In this document: positions 1 through 9,434 of the stretch, one piece after another | How the letters are laid out: each line of letters begins with the position of its first letter | Position numbering within the stretch: the stretch's first letter is position 1 | Origin: Knufia peltigerae | Taxonomy: Eukaryota > Ascomycota > Eurotiomycetes > Chaetothyriales > Trichomeriaceae | Assembly (NCBI GenBank): GCA_030247855.1 | Contig: JAPDRN010000006.1 | Coordinates: 372,001-436,000 of the forward strand | Length of the DNA: 64,000 nucleotides | Direction: 5' to 3' | The notes under the pieces: generated by a model | What the model saw: only the letters and a program-made list of their open reading frames with translations | The model's database searches: none | Told to the model about the DNA's origin: nothing | Made by a program: the position numbers and the translations under genes

Positions 1-510
1 TGGCAACAATCGACTATATGATTTGCGCATATGGCCCTTATTCGGCTTCGGCTACTGGTGGCAACGGCTGGTCCAGAGATTTCCTTGCTGGTGTTCTCAC
101 CATTCCGGCAACACCTTTCTTCGAGAGTGAGTCCCACTATACAATTTTGTCTGTCCCTTGCCTTACTAACTGATTATATAGATATTGGTGGTCGTTATCA
201 CCTCGACTACGCCGTCACTATTCTTGCCTGTATTGCTACTCTCCTTGTTGTTGCGGTCTACGCCATCTACTGGTGGGGACCAGTATTGCGAAAGAGATCG
301 CCCTTCGCTCAGTCGCTTGCCGAAGCTCGCGCAGATAACGACGGTCGCCGCCTCTCTTATTTGCCGTCCCAGTCCGGGACTTCGGGTTCAAGGCGCGCCT
401 CACGTGCCAGCATCGACGCCTCCCGAGCACTCAACTCCCGCAGGCAAAGCCAGGCAAGTTTCGCTAGACAAAGCATGCCTCCAAGAATGGGATCAGGTAT
501 GGTCAGATAA
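1..510 (+). CDS. MFS transporter (DHA1-like), C-terminal part
   Basis: This is the 3' end of a drug:H+ antiporter-like major facilitator; the 5' part lies outside the window. The upstream exon (frame starting at base 3) reads DYMICAYGPYSASATGGNG and ends in TIPATPFFE, the conserved glycine-rich loop before the last membrane helices. A 55 bp intron (127-181, GTGAGT...TATAG) joins it to NIGGRYHLDYAVTILAC and a final hydrophobic helix, followed by GPVLRKRSPFAQ, the usual end of fungal polyamine/multidrug MFS proteins. The cytosolic tail is long and Ser/Arg-rich, with RRAS, RRQS and similar motifs that could be basophilic kinase sites. It should be a plasma-membrane exporter; the substrate cannot be told. 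Confidence 0.85.
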
Positions 511-1183
511 ATGTGCTTCGCAACATCGGTTTGCAGACATTTAGCTAGGCTGCAGAATTTCTCACGTGGGCGTTACAGTCAGTAAAGAGTCTTGTGCGTC
601 ACATTATTGGGGTTTGTACTCGTATACGTTGTCTTGGTACAATCTTTCAGCAAACGCATTGTTTTCTTGGAGTCTCAATCATGACTGTATGACATGAATG
701 ACGCTTGGTTGCAAAGAATTGGAATTTTATACAAGTGTGGGCGTGTATAACGCGTGTACCATAACAAGAAATAATGATACCTGAAGAACGAGTCCAGTAC
801 ATGAAGTAACGATTACCTATCATCTTGTGCTCTGCTGGTTATCAACAGCTGCAAACCGAGCCGTATCATTACGAGGCGGACGGGTGGGTTCGGCCAGTCG
901 GAGGAAGCCAGAAATAAAAATGCAGCAATCAGCGATGGAAGAAGCCGAGAATTTCTAGACTTCTATCCACTTCAACATCTGCCCCTCTACACTCCATGCT
1001 GTCATGCGATAGACCTAGTTCAGAGGCCCGTGGATAGCCGAAGCGTTTCTTATCTCTCCTGAACTCGACAACAATGAAGCCAACTTGCAAACATGAGATA
1101 ACATGAGTGAAAGCTGGCATGGATTCAGGCCTATAGATGTCTCGGCTCGTCTTGTCTGCCTAATCGCCTTCAAGACATCATAA
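511..1183. other. Intergenic, MFS terminator and TF promoter
   Basis: 673 bp between the MFS stop and the first exon of the next regulator. It is AT-rich near 600-800. A 63-codon reverse ORF (929-1120) has no recognisable features. I see no RNA gene or repeat. Confidence 0.6.
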
Positions 1184-3413
1184 ATGGGAGCGAATCACAA
1201 AATTCTCAGCTGTCGTCCTTGCAGAGAACGCAAGGTATGCTCGATGAAAGACGTCCATCATTGATATCAGACTTATTGGCTTCTTTCAGGTGCGATGCAA
1301 TCGGACCATTCCCTGCCAAAGCTGCATCAGACATAAATGTGAAGCCAGCTGTCAACCTTACCAGGCCAAAAAGATCCAGCAAGTCAAGGTGCCTATCTCA
1401 AGGAACCATGGGCCGACTCGACGAACATATAGTGCTGCACCTGAGACCCAGTCGCCGGTCCGTACCCAGACCTTGACACCTGGCAGTAGCATCAGCAACG
1501 AGCGTGATGGTCAAGTTGAACGCAATTCAAGACCACCACAAAGCAACGTCAACTATCAGGTCCTGGAAACCAGCACCATAATCCCGCCTGCCGGATTAGC
1601 AGAACTCACTGTCGAAGCGCTTCACACCCACAAAAATCTTCAGTCCCTTCAGAGAGGCCACCAGTTGGCCAGTTTGCCTCCATTATTCGCTGGTGCTGGT
1701 ATCAGCTTATCTCCCTCCGAGAAGATTGCCTGGCAGATTCACCTTGCGGGCTTCTTGCCTTCGCGGTCGCACTGTGATCTTTTTGTGGCCTACTTTTTCG
1801 AAGACATCAACTGGATCTACCAGGCAATCCATGCTCCGTCGTTCCGTCAAAAGTATGAGGCCCTCTGGGTGGAACCTGTGAAGGACATCGATCTGGTCTG
1901 GCTCGCCCTTTTGTATGTTATTATATCGCTTACTGCACTGTACATCGATCCTAGGGCATGTGAGAGTGTCGGTTACGATGCTTCAGAAATACGGGACGAT
2001 GGACATCTTTGGTTCCGGCTATCTCGCCAGGCTCTGCATGCCGGTGAATACGACTCTAAGCCCTGCTTGACACAAATTCAAGTCTTTATCGAATCTCAAT
2101 CTTATTGGTATGCAACGAAGGCCGTCGAAGCGTTGAATAGGTATGTTCCTCGACTTCTCCCAATACCCTTGCTCACTAGTCCTAGCGCTATGGGTCAGGC
2201 CATACGCTGTGCTCAAGCCATTCACCTTGACAAGGATCGAGCTCCTGCCACAAATCTGGCCTCTGAGCTCCGGCATCGATTATGGTGGGACCTGTGCTGT
2301 TCCGATACCTACCAATCCCTCTGCCTCGATCGGCAGCCATTGATTCAAGCACATCTCTCCGACGTACCTTTTCCACAGAATTGTGAAGATTGCGATATAA
2401 CAAGTACAACAATCAACTGCCGCCCGCTTGATGAACCAACTGTGATGGCACTACATGTTCTCCGCGCACGATTATTCAAAACATTTAACAAGCTCTACGC
2501 GAACAGTGCATCTGCATCCGCGTCCTATGAAGAGGTATGTGCGATCGACCAGGAGATCCTTACGATTGTGGATCAATATCCATGGTATTTAAAGACACGC
2601 GTGGACCGAGGCCACTCTACAGTCATCAGTTCTACCCTGCCTCCAGTGTTCGACCATATCCAATGGCAGCACCACGTCATCCACAATTCAATTTGTGTCC
2701 AACGAATCCGAATATACCGGCCCTTCCTCCGTTCTCGATTTCACAATGACTGTTGGTCGAAATGCATCGAGGCTGTCGAAGGAGCCTTCGCCGTCTATCA
2801 CGCGATTCGCGATGCGAATCCATCACGTTTCCAGCGGTCACAAAAAATGCTTGCCCAGAGCTACCAAATCTTTTGTTCGGCAGTTTCGATAGCAGTATTC
2901 TTGCTTGTGGAACGTCCCGCCATACACAGCAGAATGCAATCGGATATCGAGATCGTCATACAAGACTTGCAGCGTATCGTGCAGAATCACAGCTCCATCC
3001 CCATGGCCGTGGCCGGGCGGGTTGTCCTAACGAAAATCCTTGACGCATATAACCTTGGTAACCGGCAACAAGACCGTTCAGGGCCTGAAGAGGCAGTTTC
3101 GAACCCCAACTGGCATACTCTTATTCCAGAGATATATGCTCACATGGGCGGACTGGTGAAAACGAAAACATATCTCGACCGGTGTGCCGTTTCACACATT
3201 GTGAACCAGGAAGGCAGTATGAGTGTTTCAGAATCGGCACCGGACCCTCATTCCATGGCAACATCGAGATCAGGTGAAATCGCTGCACCTGAGCCGACTG
3301 AAAATACAAATTACTCGAGTTCCTTCGACCCGGATTTCGCGACGTCTTTTGGCTTCGATCTCCATTTTGACGTCCTGAATTGGGGGATCGAGGAATTTGA
3401 GTTTTTGCAATGA
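1184..3413 (+). CDS. Zn2Cys6 fungal transcription factor
   Basis: A nuclear binuclear-zinc-cluster regulator of about 710-724 residues. A 17-codon first exon (1184-1234) supplies MGANHKILSCRPCRERK. A 55 bp intron (1235-1289, GTATGC...TTCAG) joins it to VRCNRTIPCQSCIRHKC, completing the six-cysteine cluster CxxC-x6-C-x5-C-x2-C. Without this exon the protein would lack its DNA-binding domain, which decides the start. The middle region (IYQAIHAPSFRQKYEALW, WLALLYVIISL, AIRCAQAIHLDKD, RLWWDLCCSDTYQSLCLDRQ) matches the fungal-specific TF domain. A stop-free 45 bp segment at 2141-2185 has GTATGT...CCTAG ends and disrupts the conserved stretch before the AMGQAIRCAQ segment, so it is probably a third intron. 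The C-terminus is acidic and aromatic, as in an activation domain. The target genes are unknown. Confidence 0.88.
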
Positions 3414-3846
3414 GTGCAGGAGTCGCACTATGAACATGCATTTTACCAGAGTCAGGACGGGGTACATCTATAGTGCTCCAGGAGCTTCATGGTGATTATG
3501 CAAGTCGAAGGCTACGATAGAAGGTTGAGTGGTCGCCGGCAGGGAGCAACGCCTCCGTTGGGCAGACATACAGTGTAATATCACTCAACGACTTTTCCGC
3601 CGTTGATGATCGTAATAAATAAATCGCTTTGATCTAGCCTTGCGCTCGACTCGCATTGTACTCGTAATGCCTGGTGTCCTTAAGAGGATACTAAGTAAGT
3701 AATTCAATGTGGGGATCCTCTCCCTCTGCCGACGACACTAAAATTCAAACCACCAACTAAGATAAGATAAGATGATTCGAGATTTCACAAATACTTTTTC
3801 GATAAAATGCGCTGGCCTTGATGAATCTGGATCTCTATTACAAGAT

Positions 3847-3899
<53 letters not shown>

Positions 3900-3923
3900 C
3901 GTCTCCGCATCGACACTTCCGTC
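3414..3923. other. Intergenic and NOB1 5' leader
   Basis: 510 bp holding the terminator region of the regulator and the promoter/5' UTR of NOB1. It contains a GATAAGATAAGATGA GATA-type cluster near 3760 and a long CT tract (listed separately). No other gene is seen. Confidence 0.6.
3851..3894 (+). repeat. (CT)22 microsatellite in NOB1 leader
   Basis: An uninterrupted run of 22 CT units ending 29 bp before the NOB1 start codon. CT-rich tracts just upstream of start codons are common core-promoter elements of highly expressed fungal genes, but a perfect run this long should be length-polymorphic. It also creates an artificial Arg-Glu reading frame on the minus strand. Confidence 0.95.
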
Positions 3924-5246
3924 ATGTCGAAAAATTCTATTGAATCGCCTGCAGAGCAGAAGCCGATCCACACTATCCTCCTAGACTCCTCACCACTTCT
4001 GCTCAACACACCTGGCATATCTACACTGCTGGCAAATGGCCATGTTCTTGTGACCACTCCTTCTGTGATCGCTGAAATACGAGGCGAGGAAGCGAGAACG
4101 AGAATAGAGACACTTTACAAACCCTTTCTCGAAATTCGGACCCCGAAACCCGAAAGCGTCAAACATGTCAAGGAATTCGCTAGGAAGACCGGTGACGGTG
4201 CCGTGCTCAGTCAGACCGATTTTGAAGTACTTGCACTGGCATACGATCTTGAGTGTGAGCGGAATGGAGGCGACTGGCGGTTACGAGCGACACCAAGACA
4301 AAAGAGATTGAATGGTGCACCCCCGCAGAAAGAGCCAGACGAGACTACGAAGCAGGATGCGTCCACTGTCGAGGCCATCCCGGTACAAAACGAAGAAACA
4401 AACCATAACGACGAGCAAGTTTCCATCGAAGCTCATGTCAAGTCTATGACTCTGCAGGACGGTGAGGTCGAGGCAGCCCAACCACAACAAGAACGTGAAG
4501 GGGTCGAAATAGAGGAAGGCCGAGAGGAATTGCCATCTCAAGAAGACACAGAACAAGTCGTCGAAGTGCCGACGAATGACGCACAATCCGACTCGGATGA
4601 TGGCTGGATTACACCTTCAAATATCAAGAAACGGCAGGCCAAAGACGAGGCTGCCAATAGCAAACCCAAGCCTAAAAGCGAAACGAAACATTTACAGGTC
4701 GCCACCATGACAGGCGATTTCGCAATGCAAAACGTACTGCTTCAGATGAACCTCAACCTCTTGTCCACCAAAAACTGCCAACGGATCTCACAGATCAAGC
4801 AGTTCATACTCAGATGTCATGGGTGCTTTGCCACCACCAAAGACATGAACAAGCAATTTTGTCCACGATGCGGCAAGCCTACACTGACTAGAGTCAGCTG
4901 CACGACTAGCGACAAGGGGGAGGTGAAGTTGCACCTCAAAGCAAACATGCAATGGAACAATAGGGGCAACGTCTTCTCGATTCCTAAACCTACTGCTGGC
5001 ACTTCGAATCAGAAGTGGAAAGGACCTAGGCAAGGTGGCGGACAAGGTGGTTGGGGCGGTGATTTGATCCTGGCTGAAGATCAGAAGGAGTACGTTAGAG
5101 CCATGTCAACGATGAAGAGGACGAAAGAGAAAGATTTGATGGATCAAGACACGCTTCCTAGCATTCTGACTGGCGATCGAGGTCAGAACACTGGACGGAT
5201 CCGGGTGGGAGGCGGTAGGAACATCAATTCTCGAAAGAGGCAGTAG
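3924..5246 (+). CDS. NOB1: 20S pre-rRNA D-site endonuclease Nob1
   Basis: PIN-domain endonuclease that cuts 20S pre-rRNA at site D to make mature 18S rRNA in late cytosolic pre-40S particles. The 440-residue intronless frame starts with the PIN domain (HTILLDSSPLLLN with Asp21, then TTPSVIAEIRGEEAR, and LSQTDFEVLALAYDLE with further acidic metal ligands). A long acidic, Glu/Gln-rich insert (about residues 120-250) includes SDSDDGWITPSNIKK. The zinc ribbon follows, with Cys298, Cys301, Cys313 and Cys316 (CHGC and CPRC). The C-terminus is Gly/Arg-rich (GRIRVGGGRNINSRKRQ). Length and domain order match fungal Nob1. It converges with NOP10, another ribosome-biogenesis gene. Confidence 0.96.
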   Translation: MSKNSIESPAEQKPIHTILLDSSPLLLNTPGISTLLANGHVLVTTPSVIAEIRGEEARTRIETLYKPFLEIRTPKPESVKHVKEFARKTGDGAVLSQTDFEVLALAYDLECERNGGDWRLRATPRQKRLNGAPPQKEPDETTKQDASTVEAIPVQNEETNHNDEQVSIEAHVKSMTLQDGEVEAAQPQQEREGVEIEEGREELPSQEDTEQVVEVPTNDAQSDSDDGWITPSNIKKRQAKDEAANSKPKPKSETKHLQVATMTGDFAMQNVLLQMNLNLLSTKNCQRISQIKQFILRCHGCFATTKDMNKQFCPRCGKPTLTRVSCTTSDKGEVKLHLKANMQWNNRGNVFSIPKPTAGTSNQKWKGPRQGGGQGGWGGDLILAEDQKEYVRAMSTMKRTKEKDLMDQDTLPSILTGDRGQNTGRIRVGGGRNINSRKRQ

Positions 5247-5604
5247 AAGTATCGGAAAGTCTCGGATTTTAACGAAGCCATGAATTTTGATTTTATGAAA
5301 CCATGACCGTACAATATGTCAAGGCTTCTGGGTATCCCTTCCTTTCTGTCCCAGACGCCAAACGCCATTCGTCCCGTACCCAGGGCTACCTGTTAGAAAC
5401 AAACACTACCTCTCAGCAGTGTCAGAGGCGAAGCTGCATGAGTCGTTTTCCGGTATAGCTGAAATTGTTCCGTGTGAATCGTCCAACAACCATTCATCTT
5501 CCTCTGCCATCGAACATCCCTTCGTCCATCAAAAACTGGATTGCACCCCCCGACAGTCAGTGGCGAAACATCCTCTTTATTTCTTCTCGTCTTCTGCGCA
5601 CGGG
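5247..5604. other. Intergenic between convergent NOB1 and NOP10
   Basis: 358 bp shared 3' region between the two convergent genes. Short ORFs on both strands have no family features. No clear terminator hairpin or repeat is seen. Confidence 0.6.
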
Positions 5605-5889
5605 TTAGCACTCGAACGTCTGGGCAAACGGAGGAATTAGGAAGGCAAACGCACTTTGTTGCGTGAGAAGGAGGCCGTATCGCTTCTTTAGTGTGACTCG
5701 ATGCCTGCCAACCGGGTTAGAAATGCTACCAGAACTTGCACCTGCGCGGTCTCTTCCGTACCTCGAATATTTGTCGTCGGGTGAAAATCTCGCGGGATGC
5801 GCCGACTTTGTAACCACACCGTCGAGCACTTTCTTCAGAGTGTAGACCCTCTTGCCCGTGGCCGGGTCCTCGGTGTACATCAAATGCAT
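5605..5889 (-). CDS. NOP10: H/ACA snoRNP subunit Nop10
   Basis: Core protein of H/ACA ribonucleoproteins, which pseudouridylate rRNA and snRNA in the nucleolus. Exon 1 (5889-5762) encodes MHLMYTEDPATGKRVYTLKK followed by TKSAHPARFSPDDKYS. A 57 bp intron (5761-5705, GTACGG...GGCAG) joins it to RHRVTLKKRYGLLLTQQ. This reconstructs the whole conserved Nop10 fold, and the splice lands between KYSR and RVTLKKR, where all Nop10 proteins are continuous. The product is 75 residues, about 10-15 longer than usual because of a hydrophobic tail after LLTQQ (SAFAFLIPPFAQ). The longer minus-strand frame reaching 6207 lies upstream of this methionine and is 5' leader. Confidence 0.95.
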   Translation of the reverse strand: MHLMYTEDPATGKRVYTLKKVLDGVVTKSAHPARFSPDDKYSRYGRDRAGASSGSISNPVGRHRVTLKKRYGLLLTQQSAFAFLIPPFAQTFEC

Positions 5890-6555
5890 CTTTTTTTCGG
5901 GAGGCGCTGTGCGTTTTTTTCGACCGTCCTGTCTGAAGGATATACTCTTCCGTGTCCAGAAGAAGAAGAATAAAAAGCGATACCAATCGGTGGATTGTGG
6001 TTGGAGGACGAGGATCGGCAAAATGCAACTGAAAGTGCAGAAACTGCGGCGGTTTAAAAATTTGGGCAGAAAAAGTGACTGGCGAAGCAAATAATTTCCC
6101 CGCGCAGCCCGAAGTTTTGATGCAGACCAGATTTTTGGGCCAACAGCAACTCTTTCTACACACACCTCATTCACCGACAATCCAAACATCTCTCCATCCA
6201 TCCACAAGCGAAACCCTCTCGCCCTGCATTAAATGCTCGACCGCGCATCAGATTCGTATCCTCGCATCCTCTGTCGCTCTGCGGCACAACGGAAGAGAAG
6301 TAAGTCTGCCCAACCCTTAGCTGGTAAACATCACTCCACCTCTACATATTGTTCCTACACTACATGATGACTCTTTTCTTTCGCCGAGGAGGTGGCATTT
6401 TGATTTCAGCTGCCTCCAATGTGCGCAATGTATTAGACTACAACGGTATCTGATTTGTTTAATCTCTCTGAAAAATCTCCTCGTCCTGGCTATAGCTATC
6501 ATGGCAAAAAAGGCTGACCTCGAAACAACCTAGAATTTAGTGCCATGAGGTCAAT
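5890..6555. promoter_or_regulatory. Shared divergent NOP10/SEN2 promoter
   Basis: 666 bp between the divergent starts of NOP10 (-) and SEN2 (+). It includes T-rich runs (5891-5897, 5925-5931) on the NOP10 side. Short ORFs cross it on both strands without family features. Divergent placement of two RNA-processing genes suggests co-regulation; this is inference. Confidence 0.5.
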
Positions 6556-8067
6556 ATGGCTTCTTCCTCGACTGTATCAACAATGAACAAGACAAGTACT
6601 GGGACGGACCCGAAAGCGTCTTCTTCAAAGCCACAGCAGAAACGACCTCGTAGGCCCAATTACAACTATATACATCGAAATCTCCTGCCCATCGAAGTCC
6701 ACCCTCTTCCTGTTCTCATTCCACACAACCCGCTATCCCTCGTCGCCATTGCCTTGTCGTATCTCACACAAATCCTGGCCCCTCCACGAAGACCGACGTA
6801 TAAAGGATATTTCTCCTCGGCGACTTCTTCCATCCATGTTACAGATGCCGGGACCATCAGGAAGCTATGGGAGATGGGCTTTTTTGGTCGAGGAAGCTTG
6901 AGCCGAAGTGAACCAACGTGGATGGACAATCGCAAGAAGCAAGGTGTCACGGCGGAAGAAAATACAGCTCAACGTCGACAGCAGAGAAGACAGTTGAAGC
7001 AGGAACGTGCCCGGAAGGAGCAAGAAGAGATAGAGCAAAAACTGGCCGAAGAATCACGGACAAAGGACAAGGTTGGTGAAGTTCTCTCAGAAAATGTCCT
7101 CAAGACGAATGCTCGGGATTTGAACGATATTGGGAGTGTGTTGGACTCTGCCAACGGCACTCCAACGCTTGAAAACCAAGAAGATAAAGAGAACAACAGT
7201 TCAATACATGGGTTTCACGAATGGAAAAACGCGATAGAGGCGAATGGCATTCCGACACCTCCTCCGACTTCAACATCGTCAGAGGCCAGCCACACTGACG
7301 GTCGACCGGTCAAACGACTACAACGGACCAAGACGGTCCGCTTCTCACCCACCATCGAGGCCAGGGAATTTGACTTGAGTTCGCCCGTGATTTCACCGAT
7401 TAAGAATCCTGGGACCACGGCAATGGAGGAAACCCAACCCGAGGCAGAGGCCGTCCAGGAGAACCAAGAACATCTGAATCTGTCTCTCGAAGAGGCATTT
7501 TTCTTGTCTTATGGCTTGGGGGTGCTTGACATATATTGCGACGACAGCGACGCCGTACTGCCTCCATCTTCCCAGTTATCCCTCTTCCGCCGCCATTGCT
7601 ACTCTCCCCCACGAAGTCTTTCCGTCCCAGCCGGACCCGACGACCCCTTCATGTTGTCATACGCTGTGTACCACCATTATCGATCCCTGGGCTGGGTGGT
7701 CCGGTCGGGGGTCAAGTTTTCCACGGATTATTTATTGTACAATCGAGGTCCTGCCTTTTCACACGCCGAGTTCGCCGTCGTGATTGTTCCATCATACACC
7801 CACCCGCACTGGAGGGATTCACCCGAGTCTACAAAGTCGATCGAGCAAAAGACCAAAAAGTCTTGGTGGTGGTTGCACGGCGTCAATAGGGTTCAGGCGA
7901 ATGTACACAAACAATTGGTTTTATGTTATGTCGATGTCCCACCTCCTTTTGTGGTCGGAGGTGATGACAAGTCTTCCCGGGACATCGACATCGGGTTACT
8001 TCTTTCACGGTACAAAATTCGGGATGTCAATGTACGGCGTTGGACTCCGAATCGGAGTAGGGATTGA
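6556..8067 (+). CDS. SEN2: tRNA-splicing endonuclease subunit Sen2
   Basis: Catalytic subunit that cleaves the 5' splice site of intron-containing tRNAs. The 503-residue single exon has the N-terminal Sen2 segment (YNYIHRNLLPIEVHPLP, IHVTDAGTIRKLWEMGFFG, GSLSRSEPTW). A long charged, poorly conserved linker (about 120-300) with a coiled-coil-like QRRQQRRQLKQERARKEQEE stretch follows. The C-terminal nuclease domain starts near EEAFFLSYGLGVL and carries GWVVRSGVKFSTDYLLYNRG, FSHAEFAVV and NVHKQLVLCYV. The catalytic triad reads as Tyr395, His403 and Lys452. The first ATG of the frame was kept, although Met10 is also possible. Confidence 0.94.
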   Translation: MASSSTVSTMNKTSTGTDPKASSSKPQQKRPRRPNYNYIHRNLLPIEVHPLPVLIPHNPLSLVAIALSYLTQILAPPRRPTYKGYFSSATSSIHVTDAGTIRKLWEMGFFGRGSLSRSEPTWMDNRKKQGVTAEENTAQRRQQRRQLKQERARKEQEEIEQKLAEESRTKDKVGEVLSENVLKTNARDLNDIGSVLDSANGTPTLENQEDKENNSSIHGFHEWKNAIEANGIPTPPPTSTSSEASHTDGRPVKRLQRTKTVRFSPTIEAREFDLSSPVISPIKNPGTTAMEETQPEAEAVQENQEHLNLSLEEAFFLSYGLGVLDIYCDDSDAVLPPSSQLSLFRRHCYSPPRSLSVPAGPDDPFMLSYAVYHHYRSLGWVVRSGVKFSTDYLLYNRGPAFSHAEFAVVIVPSYTHPHWRDSPESTKSIEQKTKKSWWWLHGVNRVQANVHKQLVLCYVDVPPPFVVGGDDKSSRDIDIGLLLSRYKIRDVNVRRWTPNRSRD

Positions 8068-9434
8068 GGATTATAATGATTTTGATGATGAAAGAATGAA
8101 AATGATGAGATGATGATGATGAGACTTCAATTTCCTTCCCAATGTGAAGTAAATTTCACATCAAAATGAAAAATGTTGTATCCGGTACGACGATGAGGGC
8201 CAAAAAAGACAGTTGTTGATCTTCGAGACCAATTCATGAGTATCTACGGTTTAATGGACACTCATCTTAGTTGGGATATTGAGAATGTAGGTTGTGTACT
8301 GTACTGCACTGTAGATGACAGTGTGAGGGTGTACTTGCGGCACAGACAAAAGATGGTCCCGGTTTGAAAACAGGATATTGTTATGGTTCCTGTCAAGTCT
8401 GAGTCTGTGAGCCTTGAGTCTTGGATCTAAATCACGATGACCCGCATATGCTCTCATGAATAAACTGTAACGTACGAAGAGGTTAGCCATACGAAGAAGT
8501 ACCAACGAGTGGTTTCTGTAGCTTGGGTCTACAGAGTACCCGAGGGTAAGGTAGGTAGGTACCTTAGGGTGTACGGAGTATGTCGTCGACCTTCGCATCC
8601 TGGCTACGAATCCCGTTGGTTGTACTCAGTAAGAGATGCCCCGGGTATCAACAGGTCTCGTATCCAATTCGGGAAGCGGGACCGATCGGGTCATCTCTGA
8701 ATTGGGAACACCATCCGTCGTCTAGTCAGCATGTTACCATCAGGCCCAATTCCTGGCGCTCGATACAGTTCTGTTTTTTTTTGATGCGAATGCGTGTCGG
8801 TTCGGTCCCGGTCCAAATGCGTTATTTTGTTTCCATTTTCTTTGCGAAATAAGTCTTCTGACAACTGCATTGCGCGCCTATGATGTGGATTGTTCAAGGT
8901 CATGACTGGTGACTCTTGAAGATGATTGGGTCAAAAATCGGTGGATTCCATGAGACCTAACACGATGACTCGTTCCAGATAACTTGATCGAAGATCAGTG
9001 GTCAGTCAGTGTTCGGCGGACGGGAGGGGAGGCCGGTGTCAGTATGTCTTTTTGGACGGAATGGGTAGGGGATCCGATTGCCCTTTGGAAGGGACCGGAG
9101 TACGGAGTAAGTAAGACTCTGAAACCACGTGCGAGAAAGAGAGCAAAAAAAAAGGACACCAAACGAAGGAAGGGTACATAATGAGTTGCCTACCTGTGGT
9201 ACACGTAGAGGGAAGGAGCGAGGAGGAAAAAGGACAAGTGATTGTTACCGCTGATCATTGGAACTTGTCTTGTTCTTTTCAGAACCTGGACCTCCAGAGC
9301 GAGAACATACAAGTCCCCTTTTTCATCTTCTTCTTCTTGTCGCATCATACTCTGTTCAAGAAGAAAGAATAATCAAAAAGACACAAAGAACAAGAAAATA
9401 CTTGTCGAAAACAATCACAATCACAAGCACAACC
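8068..9434. other. Long intergenic region
   Basis: 1.37 kb without a supportable gene. It holds a short GAT/GAG-rich stretch (8090-8125), two copies of the 9-mer TACGGAGTA (8572-8580 and 9101-9109), a poly-A run (9145-9153) and a pyrimidine-rich then A-rich leader before 9435 that fits a fungal promoter/5' UTR. Confidence 0.6.

Noticed and set aside
3785..4057. Minus-strand ORF with an Arg-Glu repeat
   Set aside because: Produced by translating the CT microsatellite and the antisense start of NOB1.
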